Source: Bacteroidota bacterium (lineage in GTDB: Bacteria; Bacteroidota; Bacteroidia; Chitinophagales; Saprospiraceae). From it: 64,000 nt of DNA. The DNA lies in NCBI GenBank assembly GCA_963169455.1, contig CAUJDW010000162.1:1-64000 (forward strand). The letters run 5' to 3'. The position numbers and the translations under genes were made by a program. Every line of letters begins with the position of its first letter. Position 1 is the first letter of the stretch. Shown here piece after piece: positions 18,031-27,220 of the stretch. The notes beneath the pieces are model-generated. The model was not told the origin of the DNA. It was given only the letters and a program-made list of their open reading frames with translations, and made no database searches.

Positions 18031-20211
18031 TCATTCAACGATGAAACCTCTGGAAAGAACAGAATATTCGGTTGTCACTCGGATAAAATAAGCGCCAGAT
18101 GGCCAATCACCAACCGATATGGAATGCGTTTCGGCTTGAGCAGGAGTGGCAACATATATCCTTTCACTGGCCGCATTAATTACCTCAATCTTTCGTATTG
18201 GTGCGGAATGGAATATTCTGATCACGTCATTCGCAGGGTTGGGAAAAAGAAGTAGCTCATCTATTTGGGGCCTTATCTTACCGGTTGCCTCGATTATTTC
18301 AGCCGACGGATGGTGTGCCAGGTTGGCTCCCGATGGCGGACATGCCTCAAAATAGTAAGCTTGGGTAGAAAGCCCGCAGTCATTGCCAGGCCTGATCGTG
18401 GCCTGGGCGCAAACATCATCAGGGATGGTAATTAGGGGGAATAAATCATCCGTAGCGCCGATCTCCTGAGAAATGGGATTGCCAAGCGGGCCCACAAGTG
18501 TTATCTGGTAGCGGTAGTAATCCGCATAGGGCACGCCATAAAAGATTATATCATACTGGGGCGGGGAGGAACCCGGAACCTGCACTATGCCCGGAGGGCC
18601 CACCGGCTCGGTTGGGGGGCCAACCTGAAAAGAGCGCGTGTAGGTAAGTGTTTGCCCTTGATAATCAAAAGTGATACGCACATAAGCAGGCCCCGCGCTA
18701 AGCGCCTGAAAAGTGCGTTCGTTTGGCGCGGGCGCCGCCAATTGAATCAAATTGGCGCTATATTGCCAGGTGAGGTTCTGATAATTATCGAAAGCATTGT
18801 AAAAGAAAGCATAGATTTCCGCTCCTTCACAAACATTTGAAAATTCTCCAATAAGCACTTCTTCGGCTTCCAATACCAAATTAAACTCATAATCAAGGGG
18901 AGGAATAAATTGCAAACAGGCATCATTGTCCCATCCATAAAGATCGTTATAACCATTGATATAAGAACAAAAATTTCTTTTTGAAGTGGCAGAAAAATTT
19001 AACAATCGCTCCTCTTCACTTGGACAAAATATAGGGCAATTTGATTGTCCAGGGCTATACATTAATGTACATTCACAAATATGGCCAAGCCCAAATGCGT
19101 GTCCAATTTCATGAGCAGCTGTTCGATAAATGGAAGGACGCTCTCTAGCAGAAACAGTATAGGAGAATGCCCAATAATTCCCATTATCATCATCCTCTTG
19201 AGTATCATAATGAGTTCCGCAAACTGATCGTCTTCCACTGAAAATTGTACCGCCGTCAATTCCCATACCTGGGTTTGAATCCTTCCCAGAAAAAAAGTGG
19301 ACATGGTCCCTTTGAATATGGGGGAAATCATTATTCCAAAACCCTTGCACCTGATTCCACATCACTTCCAGGTCATTTGTATTGGAATAAATATCAGAGC
19401 TTTCCCAAAGATGAATAAAAGTTAAGATAATATTCAGGTTAAAATGGTTATATAAGCCATCAATTTTCATTATTTTTTCAATGACCGCGGCATTGGCATC
19501 TTCTATTTCAACTTCTCCATTTGCATCTTTAAAGAAATCCAAGAATTCATTGTCTGTTTCAATGGCAAGCTCTAAAAACCTTGAATTATTGTTCCAATTT
19601 TCATTAAATACAGAACAATCATAATGATCCCTGAATTCTAAGGGGTCACTACCTAAAGTATCTTCCATTAATGGTGCATCCGAAAGGCACCACAAGGTAT
19701 CAGACGTTAGTTTTTCTTTATATAACACATAAGCCAGGGAAAGATTTTGCCCCTCTTCCGGTTCAAGCAAAAACCGGGCCGGCGTAATGAAATACAGTTC
19801 CCCTTCACGCTCAAAGGTTCCCCCCAGATAATTATCTGAAATGTAAAGACGGGCTTTCTGAAGCGTATCGTAATTTACCAAACCTTTGTAGGTATTGCAG
19901 GGCCCTTTCTGATAAACCTGCCTGCCTCCGGATGTTTCAACTTCCACCCTGAAATCGCTGGCTCGGATATCATGCTCTTGCAGTTGAAAAAACCAGGCGC
20001 TATCCCGAATGGCCAATTGGATTTCAAAAAGGCCTTCCTGGCTTTTTACATAAGCATTCAATTCAGGCATATCCATTTGGAAAGCTTCGAAAAAGGAAAA
20101 CTCGGAAGCTAATTCATGGTATTGCGAGTGAGTCAGGCCAGCTGGCGCCCACTGAGCCGAGTAACTTTCTTGTGCGTATCCACCCAGGCGGCTTGCCGGT
20201 ATCAGGGACAA
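18031..20211 (-). CDS. T9SS-secreted zinc metalloprotease (HExxHxxGxxH), signal peptide out of frame
   Basis: A secreted metallopeptidase of about 726 aa. The metzincin-type zinc motif HEIGHAFGLGH lies in the middle of the chain. Downstream are an Ig-like region and a type A sorting domain (LLFPNPANDVIRIF, PSGAYFIRVTTEYSVLSRGFIVE). In the present frame only a TTG at 20211 can start the chain, inside a hydrophobic segment (LALSLIPASRLGGYA). An ATG at 20276 (MKRLIP) reads through an 11-C tract (20261-20251) into another frame and stops at 20214. One more C, or two fewer, would join that ATG in frame to a complete signal peptide (MKRLIPPP...FLYSIILALSLIPASRLGGYAQ). Either the gene is phase-variable or the tract length is a sequencing error. 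The gene is AT-richer than its surroundings. Confidence 0.82.
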   Translation of the reverse strand: MSLIPASRLGGYAQESYSAQWAPAGLTHSQYHELASEFSFFEAFQMDMPELNAYVKSQEGLFEIQLAIRDSAWFFQLQEHDIRASDFRVEVETSGGRQVYQKGPCNTYKGLVNYDTLQKARLYISDNYLGGTFEREGELYFITPARFLLEPEEGQNLSLAYVLYKEKLTSDTLWCLSDAPLMEDTLGSDPLEFRDHYDCSVFNENWNNNSRFLELAIETDNEFLDFFKDANGEVEIEDANAAVIEKIMKIDGLYNHFNLNIILTFIHLWESSDIYSNTNDLEVMWNQVQGFWNNDFPHIQRDHVHFFSGKDSNPGMGIDGGTIFSGRRSVCGTHYDTQEDDDNGNYWAFSYTVSARERPSIYRTAAHEIGHAFGLGHICECTLMYSPGQSNCPIFCPSEEERLLNFSATSKRNFCSYINGYNDLYGWDNDACLQFIPPLDYEFNLVLEAEEVLIGEFSNVCEGAEIYAFFYNAFDNYQNLTWQYSANLIQLAAPAPNERTFQALSAGPAYVRITFDYQGQTLTYTRSFQVGPPTEPVGPPGIVQVPGSSPPQYDIIFYGVPYADYYRYQITLVGPLGNPISQEIGATDDLFPLITIPDDVCAQATIRPGNDCGLSTQAYYFEACPPSGANLAHHPSAEIIEATGKIRPQIDELLLFPNPANDVIRIFHSAPIRKIEVINAASERIYVATPAQAETHSISVGDWPSGAYFIRVTTEYSVLSRGFIVE

Positions 20212-20250
20212 GGCTAAGATAATTGAATAGAGGAAATTGCTATGCGTAAC

Positions 20251-20261
20251 GGGGGGGGGGG
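20251..20261 (-). repeat. Homopolymer tract, 11 C on the coding strand, in the metalloprotease signal region
   Basis: Eleven consecutive G on the plus strand follow the fifth codon of the frame opened by the ATG at 20276. The current length shifts that ATG out of frame with the metalloprotease. Lengths of 9 or 12 would restore the frame, whereas 10 gives a stop within a few codons. Homopolymers of this length are typical slipped-strand phase-variation switches. Confidence 0.8.
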
Positions 20262-20395
20262 TATCAGTCTTTTCATGGCGTCAGTGTTTGATTGGAAAAA
20301 ACGTACGATTAATGCAATGTTAATCTGATTTTTGGAAAGTTGCAATATCGGGAATGGGTTATTTTGATTTGGAAATAAAAAAGGCATTTTCTTTT

Positions 20396-20938
20396 TCATT
20401 TCATTCTAATCAAAATCACCCCCGCCGGAATCACCGTCAGCCCCCCGATCGCCGCCACCGGCCAATTCAATCCCAGGGCATCCGCGATAATGCCGGTGAG
20501 CAGGGCGCCGATGGCGTAGCCCAGGCCGCGCCACAGGCGGAACACGCCGATGCTCTCAGCCCGTTGCTGCGGGTGGGTATAGTCGGCAATGGCCGCCAGG
20601 AAGGTAGGGTAAACGATGGCTGTGCCCAGGCCGAGCAGGGCGGAAAGGCTGATCAATTGCCAGTTGGTTGTTGCAGGGATAAATAACAGTAGCGCCAGCC
20701 CCCGCATCAGCATACCCCAGAACAGCATTTTATTTTTGTCCAGGTGATCGGCCAGCTTGCCGGTGAGCAACTGCCCCAGTCCCCAGACGATGGGGTAGAT
20801 GGAAACCTCCATGCCGCCGACAAATGCGTTGATGCATAGGTGCAGAAAGGGCCGCGGCCAGTCACGGGCTGACTCGCCTTGATTTTGCCAGGGTTCAGTC
20901 AGCTCGTGACGCGCAACACCACCACCTTCTGCGCACAA
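20396..20938 (-). pseudogene. Truncated MFS transporter (C-terminal half only)
   Basis: The sequence from about 20840 down to 20396 encodes the last five or six membrane segments of a major-facilitator permease: VWGLGQLLTGKLADHLDKN, LGLGTAIVYPTFLAAIADY, QRAESIGVFRLWRGLGYAIG and a final membrane helix. MFS proteins of this kind have about 400 aa; here only about 145 aa of recognisable transporter remain. The first 30 or so codons of the open frame are not transporter sequence: residues around HELTEPWQNQGESARDW are translation of the 50-bp palindrome at 20861-20910. The N-terminal half is absent, its place taken by that element and the 3' end of the neighbouring DUF364 gene. Probably non-functional. 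Confidence 0.7.
20861..20910 (-). repeat. 50-bp palindromic element, copy 2 (inverted), at the MFS break point
   Basis: The minus strand reads GTCACGAGCTGACT, a core with AAAATCAAGGCG, and AGTCAGCCCGTGAC. Compared with copies 1 and 3, both arms have changed together so pairing is retained. The stop codon of the DUF364 gene (20901-20899) lies in its arm, and transporter homology starts about 20 bp past its other end. Confidence 0.85.
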
Positions 20939-21705
20939 TACCGGAACAAATGATACCCCGCCCCGCCTTCAGCGACCACCTGCATCATCTTTTCTCCATC
21001 GGTAACGCGGGTGGCGCCAACGATATCCGCCTTCTTCTCGAATAACAAGTCGGGGATAAAACTGCTGGTAGGGCCGGTGAGTACAACAGTACTGTTTTCC
21101 GGTATCAGCTCAAGCAGGCCGTCGAGGCTGCGGTTGGCCATGGTGGAGCCGGTGATGATCACAATGTCAGATTCCGCCAGTACCCGGCCGGCCTCAGCGG
21201 CGGGCACGAAATAATGGCGGTCTTCGGGCGACAGGGCATCGGGGTTCAGTTCCAGCACCTGAAAAGGGGCGCCGGATTCCTTTAACCTCCGGATGTAGGA
21301 CCGGAAAGCCCCTACCACCGTTACTTTCCGCTGCCCGGAAATGTCCAGGAAATCAAAAGGGTCTTTGTTTTCAAAGAGGTGGTAATGTTCCGAAGTCATC
21401 ACGCTGGAGGAAAGCGCATTCAGGACGGCCACTTTCAGGCTGTCGCGAAACTGGCTGTGGTTGTCGCCGAAAAACAACTCCCTGACCGTTTGGCCCACAA
21501 TATTTGCGGGCGTGAACGGCCCGAATTCGCGCCGGCCATACTGCCAGGCGGACGCCTTATTGGCATGCGTGCTGGCGATGCCGTAGGCCTGGCCGGACAA
21601 TTTTACACCGGTCAGGAAAGCGCCGATGCGCACGGCTTCTATTTTGATCTTGTCCGGTTCAAAGCCGAATCGGCGGACGAGGATTTCCAGGGTTTTATCG
21701 ATCAT
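20899..21705 (-). CDS. DUF364/DUF4213-type protein (putative heavy-metal chelation family)
   Basis: Cytosolic protein of about 268 aa. The N-terminal part (IGAFLTGVKLSGQAYGIAST) resembles the DUF4213 enolase-N-like domain. The C-terminal part has the Rossmann-like DUF364 pattern (KVTVVGAFRSYIRRLKESG, DIVIITGSTMANRSLDGLL, VVLTGPTSSFIPDLLFEKKADIVGATRVTD). Family members often lie beside metal or siderophore transport genes, but the biochemical activity is not established. The start at 21705 is preferred over one 33 bp upstream because GGGAAG lies just before it. The last codons (RVTS, stop) are written in the arm of a 50-bp repeat, so the original C-terminus may have been replaced. Confidence 0.75.
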   Translation of the reverse strand: MIDKTLEILVRRFGFEPDKIKIEAVRIGAFLTGVKLSGQAYGIASTHANKASAWQYGRREFGPFTPANIVGQTVRELFFGDNHSQFRDSLKVAVLNALSSSVMTSEHYHLFENKDPFDFLDISGQRKVTVVGAFRSYIRRLKESGAPFQVLELNPDALSPEDRHYFVPAAEAGRVLAESDIVIITGSTMANRSLDGLLELIPENSTVVLTGPTSSFIPDLLFEKKADIVGATRVTDGEKMMQVVAEGGAGYHLFRYCAQKVVVLRVTS

Positions 21706-21777
21706 GCTTCCCGTTTTAAAAAAGCTATCCTGCGACAAGCCGGAAAATTAAAGGGAAAATTTGTAACTATTCAGTTT

Positions 21778-21864
21778 GGAATGCGGGCCTGTGGCCCGCG
21801 AAATGATAATCAGGGAGCCTTTGGATGGGCTTTGCCTGCGGCCCGGGGCGCAGGCCCGCGTTCC
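21778..21864 (+). repeat. Dispersed palindrome-flanked element, copy 2
   Basis: An 87-bp element whose ends GGAATGCGGGCCTG and CAGGCCCGCGTTCC are inverted repeats (13 of 14). An internal GGCCCGCG and the core AAATGATAATCAGG are shared with copies 1 and 3. A TAGTTTCG box follows 25 bp later (21889-21896), as after copy 3. It is 92 bp upstream of the gene at 21957. Confidence 0.85.
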
Positions 21865-21956
21865 AGATTGCAACAAAGGAGCCCTAAATAGTTTCGAAAA
21901 TTTGTTGTAACTCCCGTATTTTTATAGGCAGCCGAAAAATTTAACACCCATCCCCC

Positions 21957-23567
21957 ATGTGCATTTTACTTTACCTGTCCATGCTTCCCGCATGGTTTTT
22001 CGGGGAGCCTGCGCCGGCCGCCGGGCATCCTTCCGGCATCGTGGAGATATGCGACAATGGCCTGGATGACGATGCCGACGGCCTGATCGACCTGAATGAC
22101 CCGGATTGCGGCTGCCCTCTGGTTGAGCCCGTTTCCCTCATTCCCAACCCCTCCTTTGAAGGCCAGGAATGCTGTCCGTCCAACCGCTCGCAAATGGATT
22201 GCGCAGCCGGCTGGATACAGGCCTCCACGCCTACTACCGATTACCTGCACAGCTGTGGCTGGATGGGCTGGGAAGACCTGCCTGTGCCCCTGCCCCTGCC
22301 CGACGGGGAAGGCTGCATGGGTTTTCGCGACGGGCGCGCGGGCGGCGGCTTCGGCCAGGAACAACCGCAGCCCAACTGGAAGGAATACGCCGGCGCCTGC
22401 CTGACGGCTCCGCTGCGGGCCGGCGTGTACTACCGCTTCGAATTTTTCATCGGCTTCACCCACCGGGAAAATTCTCCGCCCACCATCCTGTCCTTTTTCG
22501 GCGCCACCGACTGCGCCGCACTGCCTTTTGGCGAGGGGCGGGCCGATTTCGGCTGCCCCACCAACGGCCCCGGCTGGATGCAGCTGGGCTCCGTGCCTAT
22601 TCAGGGCGTCAACCAATGGAAAAAAGAGGAGATCAGCTTCACCCCGCCCGTCGATATTTACGCCATCGCCATCGGCCCGAATTGTACCGAGAACCCTGCC
22701 GATGTTAGCTACTACTACTTCTTCGACAACCTGGTGCTGGCCGAACAGAAGGAGTTCGAATTCCAGGTAAGTGCAGTCGATAACCCCTGTTCCGAAACTT
22801 TTTCCCTGCGCATTCCCTACAGAGATACGCTTCAGTACCAGTGGTATAAAGACGGCATAGCCCTGCCTGGAGAGACGGCCCCCGAACTGGAGGTGGCGGG
22901 GCAGCCGGGCAACTACCAGGTGCGGCTTCTGGGGCCCGGCAGTTGCCGCGTCACCAAAATCTATCAGTACAGGATACCTGTGATCAAATCGGAGGCAAGC
23001 GCCAGCGTGTGCTATGGGGAGCCCTATGCTTTCGGCTCCAGGATGCTGAGGGAAAGCGGGGTGTATTACGACACCCTCAGGACGGCCGAAAACTGCGACA
23101 GTATCGTCCGGCTAAGCCTGGAGGTGTTGGAGGAAATAAGGGATACCGTATCTGCCCGGATATTTGAGGGCGAGCATTTCAGGGTGGGCCCCAACCGCTA
23201 TTCCAGGCCCGGCAGCTATACGGCCGTGCTGCCCTCCCGTCAGGGCTGCGACAGCCTGGTGCATCTGATCCTGGACACGTACAAGCTTTACATCCCCAAC
23301 GCCTTCTCTCCGAACGGCGACGGGCGCAACGACACCTTCGGGCTATTTGGCGGCGAGGGGCTGCAGGAGGTGCTCCGGCTGCGGGTCTTCGACCGCTGGG
23401 GAGGCCTCGTCTTCGAATCGGCCGGCCAGGGCGGGCTGCAGCAGGCCTGGGACGGAACGGTGGGCGGGCGGGCCGCCGCGCCGGGCAATTACGCCTATCA
23501 GGCCATCATCCTTTTCGATGACGGGAAGGAACGGGAGGTTGCCGGTTCGGTAGCCCTGCTCAGGTGA
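21957..23567 (+). CDS. Secreted protein with gliding-type (type B) T9SS C-terminal domain
   Basis: Cell-surface or secreted protein of 536 aa. After a short hydrophobic N-terminus it has EICDNGLDDDADGLIDLNDPDC, a calcium-binding-like Asp-rich motif common in Bacteroidota surface proteins (first 20 residues: EICDNGLDDDADGLIDLNDP). A carbohydrate-binding-like region follows (NPSFEGQECCP through YYYFFDNLVLAEQ). Two Ig/SprB-like segments precede a C-terminal CHU_C domain: YIPNAFSPNGDGRNDTF, RVFDRWGGLVFES, GNYAYQAIILFDDG. CHU_C proteins are exported by T9SS and attached or released by a route differing from type A cargo. No catalytic motif was seen. The start MCILLYLSMLPAWFFG is a plausible signal peptide. 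Confidence 0.85.
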   Translation: MCILLYLSMLPAWFFGEPAPAAGHPSGIVEICDNGLDDDADGLIDLNDPDCGCPLVEPVSLIPNPSFEGQECCPSNRSQMDCAAGWIQASTPTTDYLHSCGWMGWEDLPVPLPLPDGEGCMGFRDGRAGGGFGQEQPQPNWKEYAGACLTAPLRAGVYYRFEFFIGFTHRENSPPTILSFFGATDCAALPFGEGRADFGCPTNGPGWMQLGSVPIQGVNQWKKEEISFTPPVDIYAIAIGPNCTENPADVSYYYFFDNLVLAEQKEFEFQVSAVDNPCSETFSLRIPYRDTLQYQWYKDGIALPGETAPELEVAGQPGNYQVRLLGPGSCRVTKIYQYRIPVIKSEASASVCYGEPYAFGSRMLRESGVYYDTLRTAENCDSIVRLSLEVLEEIRDTVSARIFEGEHFRVGPNRYSRPGSYTAVLPSRQGCDSLVHLILDTYKLYIPNAFSPNGDGRNDTFGLFGGEGLQEVLRLRVFDRWGGLVFESAGQGGLQQAWDGTVGGRAAAPGNYAYQAIILFDDGKEREVAGSVALLR

Positions 23568-23600
23568 GTTGAGGCTGCCCTGGAAGGGAAAACGGGCTCT

Positions 23601-23978
23601 TTACCGGGCGGACTGTATCTTAAACAACATCAGCCTGGCGATATTCTCTGCCCGGGTGCGGGCTTCGGCGGCATTTTCCCCTTCAAACAATTCGTCGAGG
23701 GTTTCATGGAAAAGCCGGAGCCATTCTGAAAATTCAGCCTCTGTAAGGGGCGTAATCCGGCTCAGCTCGATGTGTTTTATCATCGGGTTCCCCTGATAGG
23801 ATTGCTCCCCCAGCAGAATGCTGCTCCAGAAGGAATACATCCTGGGCAGGTGGTGCGGCCAGTCAACCTTTGCCACGTCCGTAAAAATATAGCCAAGCGT
23901 CAGGTTCCTTTTTACCTTTTCGTAAAAAGTGTCCACCAGGGTTTCCACGTCATCCCGGCTTTCAATATCTGGTTTCAT
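23601..23978 (-). CDS. Group III truncated haemoglobin
   Basis: Small cytosolic haem protein of 125 aa, of the trHb group III (P) type. Visible family residues are the N-terminal DVETLVDTFYEKVKR, the WPHHLPRMYSFWSSILLG segment at residues 40-57, the likely proximal histidine at residue 69 in GNPMIKHIEL, and LFHETLDELFEGENAAEA. Group III globins are implicated in oxygen or NO/peroxide chemistry, but the role here is not shown by context. It is convergent with the T9SS gene and in the same direction as the fucose genes. Confidence 0.92.
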   Translation of the reverse strand: MKPDIESRDDVETLVDTFYEKVKRNLTLGYIFTDVAKVDWPHHLPRMYSFWSSILLGEQSYQGNPMIKHIELSRITPLTEAEFSEWLRLFHETLDELFEGENAAEARTRAENIARLMLFKIQSAR

Positions 23979-24021
23979 TAGCCTTTTTTTACCTGATAAA
24001 CGAATGGCGGCGCCCGGCCGT

Positions 24022-24360
24022 TCAGGGTTCCAACTTAAAAATGCGCTCCATGCGCACCCACTTCTCTCCTTCCTTTGCCCAGGGCAGCGCCTGCTGGAAA
24101 ACGGCCATCAGGCTTTCCCATTCCTGGACTTTGGGGTTGTCCGCGTCCATCCGGGCCTTTCGTTCGAAGGAAAAGGATTCATCTGCTTCGATGATCATGA
24201 ACAGGCGGTTGCCCGTCAGGTATATCTCCATGTCGGTGATGCCGGCATCGGTGATGCTTTTGATGATCTCCGGCCATACATTCCCGGGCGCGTGGTGCGC
24301 TTTGTAGGCTTCAATGAGGGCCGGTTCGTCTTTGAGGCCGAGGGCGAGGCAATAGCGCAT
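24022..24360 (-). CDS. L-fucose (L-rhamnose family) mutarotase
   Basis: Interconverts the alpha and beta anomers of a deoxy sugar. The 112-aa protein fits the RhaM/FucM-type DUF718 family: MRYCLALGLKDEPALIEAYK, a HHAPGNVWPEI segment with the conserved His and Trp-Pro, GITDMEIYLTGNRLFMI, DNPKVQEWESLM. The RhaM family includes both rhamnose and fucose mutarotases; the FucP transporter and lactonase next to it favour L-fucose. It is the last gene of the minus-strand set SDR-fucP-mutarotase. Confidence 0.87.
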   Translation of the reverse strand: MRYCLALGLKDEPALIEAYKAHHAPGNVWPEIIKSITDAGITDMEIYLTGNRLFMIIEADESFSFERKARMDADNPKVQEWESLMAVFQQALPWAKEGEKWVRMERIFKLEP

Positions 24361-24575
24361 CTGTTATTTATTTATTGGTTGCTGTGATTTTGCCGGCTAA
24401 AGCGTATGCTAACCATACAGCCATGAGGCTGCCCCGGAAAATCCAGGATGGGAATGGTGGAATGGCGCTATACGTGCCGGCGCATGAATCGGGATGCATT
24501 ACCCCATTACTCCACCACTCCATCCCCTGGCAGCGAGGGCTTTCCGGGGCGCCCAAGCATTTATCCCACCTACCC

Positions 24576-25832
24576 TCACGCAGCCTGCACCCGCAGGCGG
24601 CGGGCGGCGAAGCCATAGAACGCCACCACTGCGAAACAGAACAGGGGAACGAAAAAAGCGTAGTGGATGCTGCCGGTGAGGTCCGACACCTTGCCCTGCA
24701 GGCCGGTCAGTACGGCGCCGCCCAGGATAGCCATGATGAGCCCCGAGCCGCCGATCTTGGTGTCCTGCCCCAGCCCGCGGAGCCCCAAGCCGTAAATGGT
24801 AGGGAACATCAGCGACATACATGCGGAAATGGCGACCAGCGCATAGACTGCCGTTTGCCCCCTGCCGAAGATCACCCCTGCCGTGAAGGCCATGGCCAGC
24901 AGCGCCATGGCCAGCAGCAGGCGCCTGGGTTCGATAAACCGCATGAGGAAGGTGCAGGCGAAACGGGAAGCCAGGAACAGGATCAGGGCAGCAAGGTAGT
25001 AGGAAGCAGCCTGATCCTCGTTGAGCTTCAGTTCCTGCATGACATAGCGGATGGTGAACGACCATACGCCGATCTGCGCCCCGACATAAAAAAACTGCGC
25101 CACCACGGCCCATACGTAATGAGGCCGCCGGATAAGCCGCCTGAATGCCGAAATGAAGTCGATGTTGTCGTCTTCATCCGATGCCTTCGGCATTTTGGTG
25201 AAGGCGATGGCCAGCCACAGGGCGAGCAGAAAAAAGGCGACGCCCACATAAGGGCCCATCACGGCGCCGAGTTCTTCCGCCTGAATGGCCTGCAGCTGTT
25301 CCGGGCTCATGGCTGCGCGCTGCGCCGCGTCGGCCTGGTTGAGGTTCGACAGAATGAAAAACTTGCTGAGCAGCACCCCGATGATGGAGCCGATCGGGTT
25401 AAAGGACTGGGCGAAGTTCAGGCGCCGCGTGCCCGTTTCCTCCGGCCCCATGGCGATGATGTACGGATTGGCCGTCGTTTCCAGTATGGACAAGCCTCCG
25501 GCCAGGATGAACAGGGCCGTCAGGAAATGGCTGTAAACCATGGTCTGGCTGGCCGGGTAAAACAGCAGCGCCCCCGCGATGAACAAGCCCAGCCCGATCA
25601 GTACGCCGGCCTTGTACGTAAACTTTTTGATCAGGATGGCCGCCGGGATGGCCAGGCAGAAGTAAGCCCCGTAAAAGGCATACTGCACGAAGGCCGTCTG
25701 GTAGTCCGTCATGCTCATGATCCGCTTGAAGGCAGCCAGCAGGGTGTCGGTCATGTTGTTCGCCAGGCCCCACATGAGGAAGAGGCTGGTGATGAGGGCG
25801 AAGGGAAGCAGGGGTGTGTGTCTGGGTGTCAT
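24576..25832 (-). CDS. fucP: L-fucose:H+ symporter
   Basis: MFS sugar permease of about 418 aa with twelve predicted membrane segments. Characteristic stretches are FALITSLFLMWGLANNMTDT, QTAFVQYAFYGAYFCLAIPA, ETTANPYIIAMGPEETGTRR and LNFAQSFNPIGSIIGVLLS, all typical of FucP. The ATG at 25832 is preferred over the GTG at 25862 because it places MTPRHTPLLPF directly before the first helix. It brings L-fucose into the cell, where the neighbouring mutarotase, dehydrogenase and lactonase can act. The 215 bp on its 3' side (24361-24575) hold no gene. Confidence 0.93.
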   Translation of the reverse strand: MTPRHTPLLPFALITSLFLMWGLANNMTDTLLAAFKRIMSMTDYQTAFVQYAFYGAYFCLAIPAAILIKKFTYKAGVLIGLGLFIAGALLFYPASQTMVYSHFLTALFILAGGLSILETTANPYIIAMGPEETGTRRLNFAQSFNPIGSIIGVLLSKFFILSNLNQADAAQRAAMSPEQLQAIQAEELGAVMGPYVGVAFFLLALWLAIAFTKMPKASDEDDNIDFISAFRRLIRRPHYVWAVVAQFFYVGAQIGVWSFTIRYVMQELKLNEDQAASYYLAALILFLASRFACTFLMRFIEPRRLLLAMALLAMAFTAGVIFGRGQTAVYALVAISACMSLMFPTIYGLGLRGLGQDTKIGGSGLIMAILGGAVLTGLQGKVSDLTGSIHYAFFVPLFCFAVVAFYGFAARRLRVQAA

Positions 25833-25895
25833 ATTGATGTATTGCTGTAAGTTGTTGGACACATTTATTGTTACTTATACTGCTTCGGAAATGCG

Positions 25896-26023
25896 GCGTC
25901 AATAGCATTGTTCCTGGGGCTAGGGGTATATTGTTGGATTGTTATATTGTTGGATTGTTATATTGTTGGATTGTTATATTGTTGGATTGTTATATTGTTC
26001 TGCTAAATATCTCCAGCTACTTA
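25896..26023 (+). repeat. Dispersed module with four-to-five 16-bp units (TATATTGTTGGATTGT)
   Basis: A conserved left flank (GCGTCAATAGCATTGTTCCT), tandem 16-mers TATATTGTTGGATTGT and a right flank (GTTCTGCTAAAT, then ctacttat) recur at 38209-38288 with only one unit. The length difference (128 versus 80 bp) is exactly three 16-bp units. No gene is seen in 25833-26173. Confidence 0.8.
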
Positions 26024-26173
26024 TTGCCATTTGCCTTCCGGGTGGGCCGTTCTCTCCAAGCCATGTTTTCAGCCAGCGATATGACAATATGGCCATATAA
26101 GCATACTGAAAGGCAGAGGCTCAGGGCGCGGCGCCTGGCCGGCCGGGAGCAGCGCAGCGCCTTTGCTCCGCCC

Positions 26174-26974
<801 letters not shown>

Positions 26975-27076
26975 TTAAAGGCGGCAGGGGGAGCCCTGCC
27001 TGCCATAAAAATCAGGAAAAGCGGCCGAATCCTGCTCAATACGGCCGTCTTTTTTTAAATTTTGGGAAAATTCCGG

Positions 27077-27163
27077 GGAATGCGGGCCTGCTGCCCTCGA
27101 GATGATAATCAAAGCGCCTTTGGAGAGGTATTACCGGCGTCGCGGGCCACAGGCCCGCGTTCC
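27077..27163 (+). repeat. Dispersed palindrome-flanked element, copy 3
   Basis: An 87-bp copy with ends GGAATGCGGGCCTG and CAGGCCCGCGTTCC and the core GATGATAATCAAAGCGCCTTTGG. A TAGTTTCC box follows 28 bp later (27191-27198). It lies 57 bp upstream of the lactonase gene in the same orientation as copies 1 and 2. The gap 26957-27220 holds nothing else recognised. Confidence 0.85.
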
Positions 27164-27220
27164 AAATAATGCAGCCAGGGAATCCTGGAATAGTTTCCAT
27201 TTTTTTTAAAACCCCAACTC

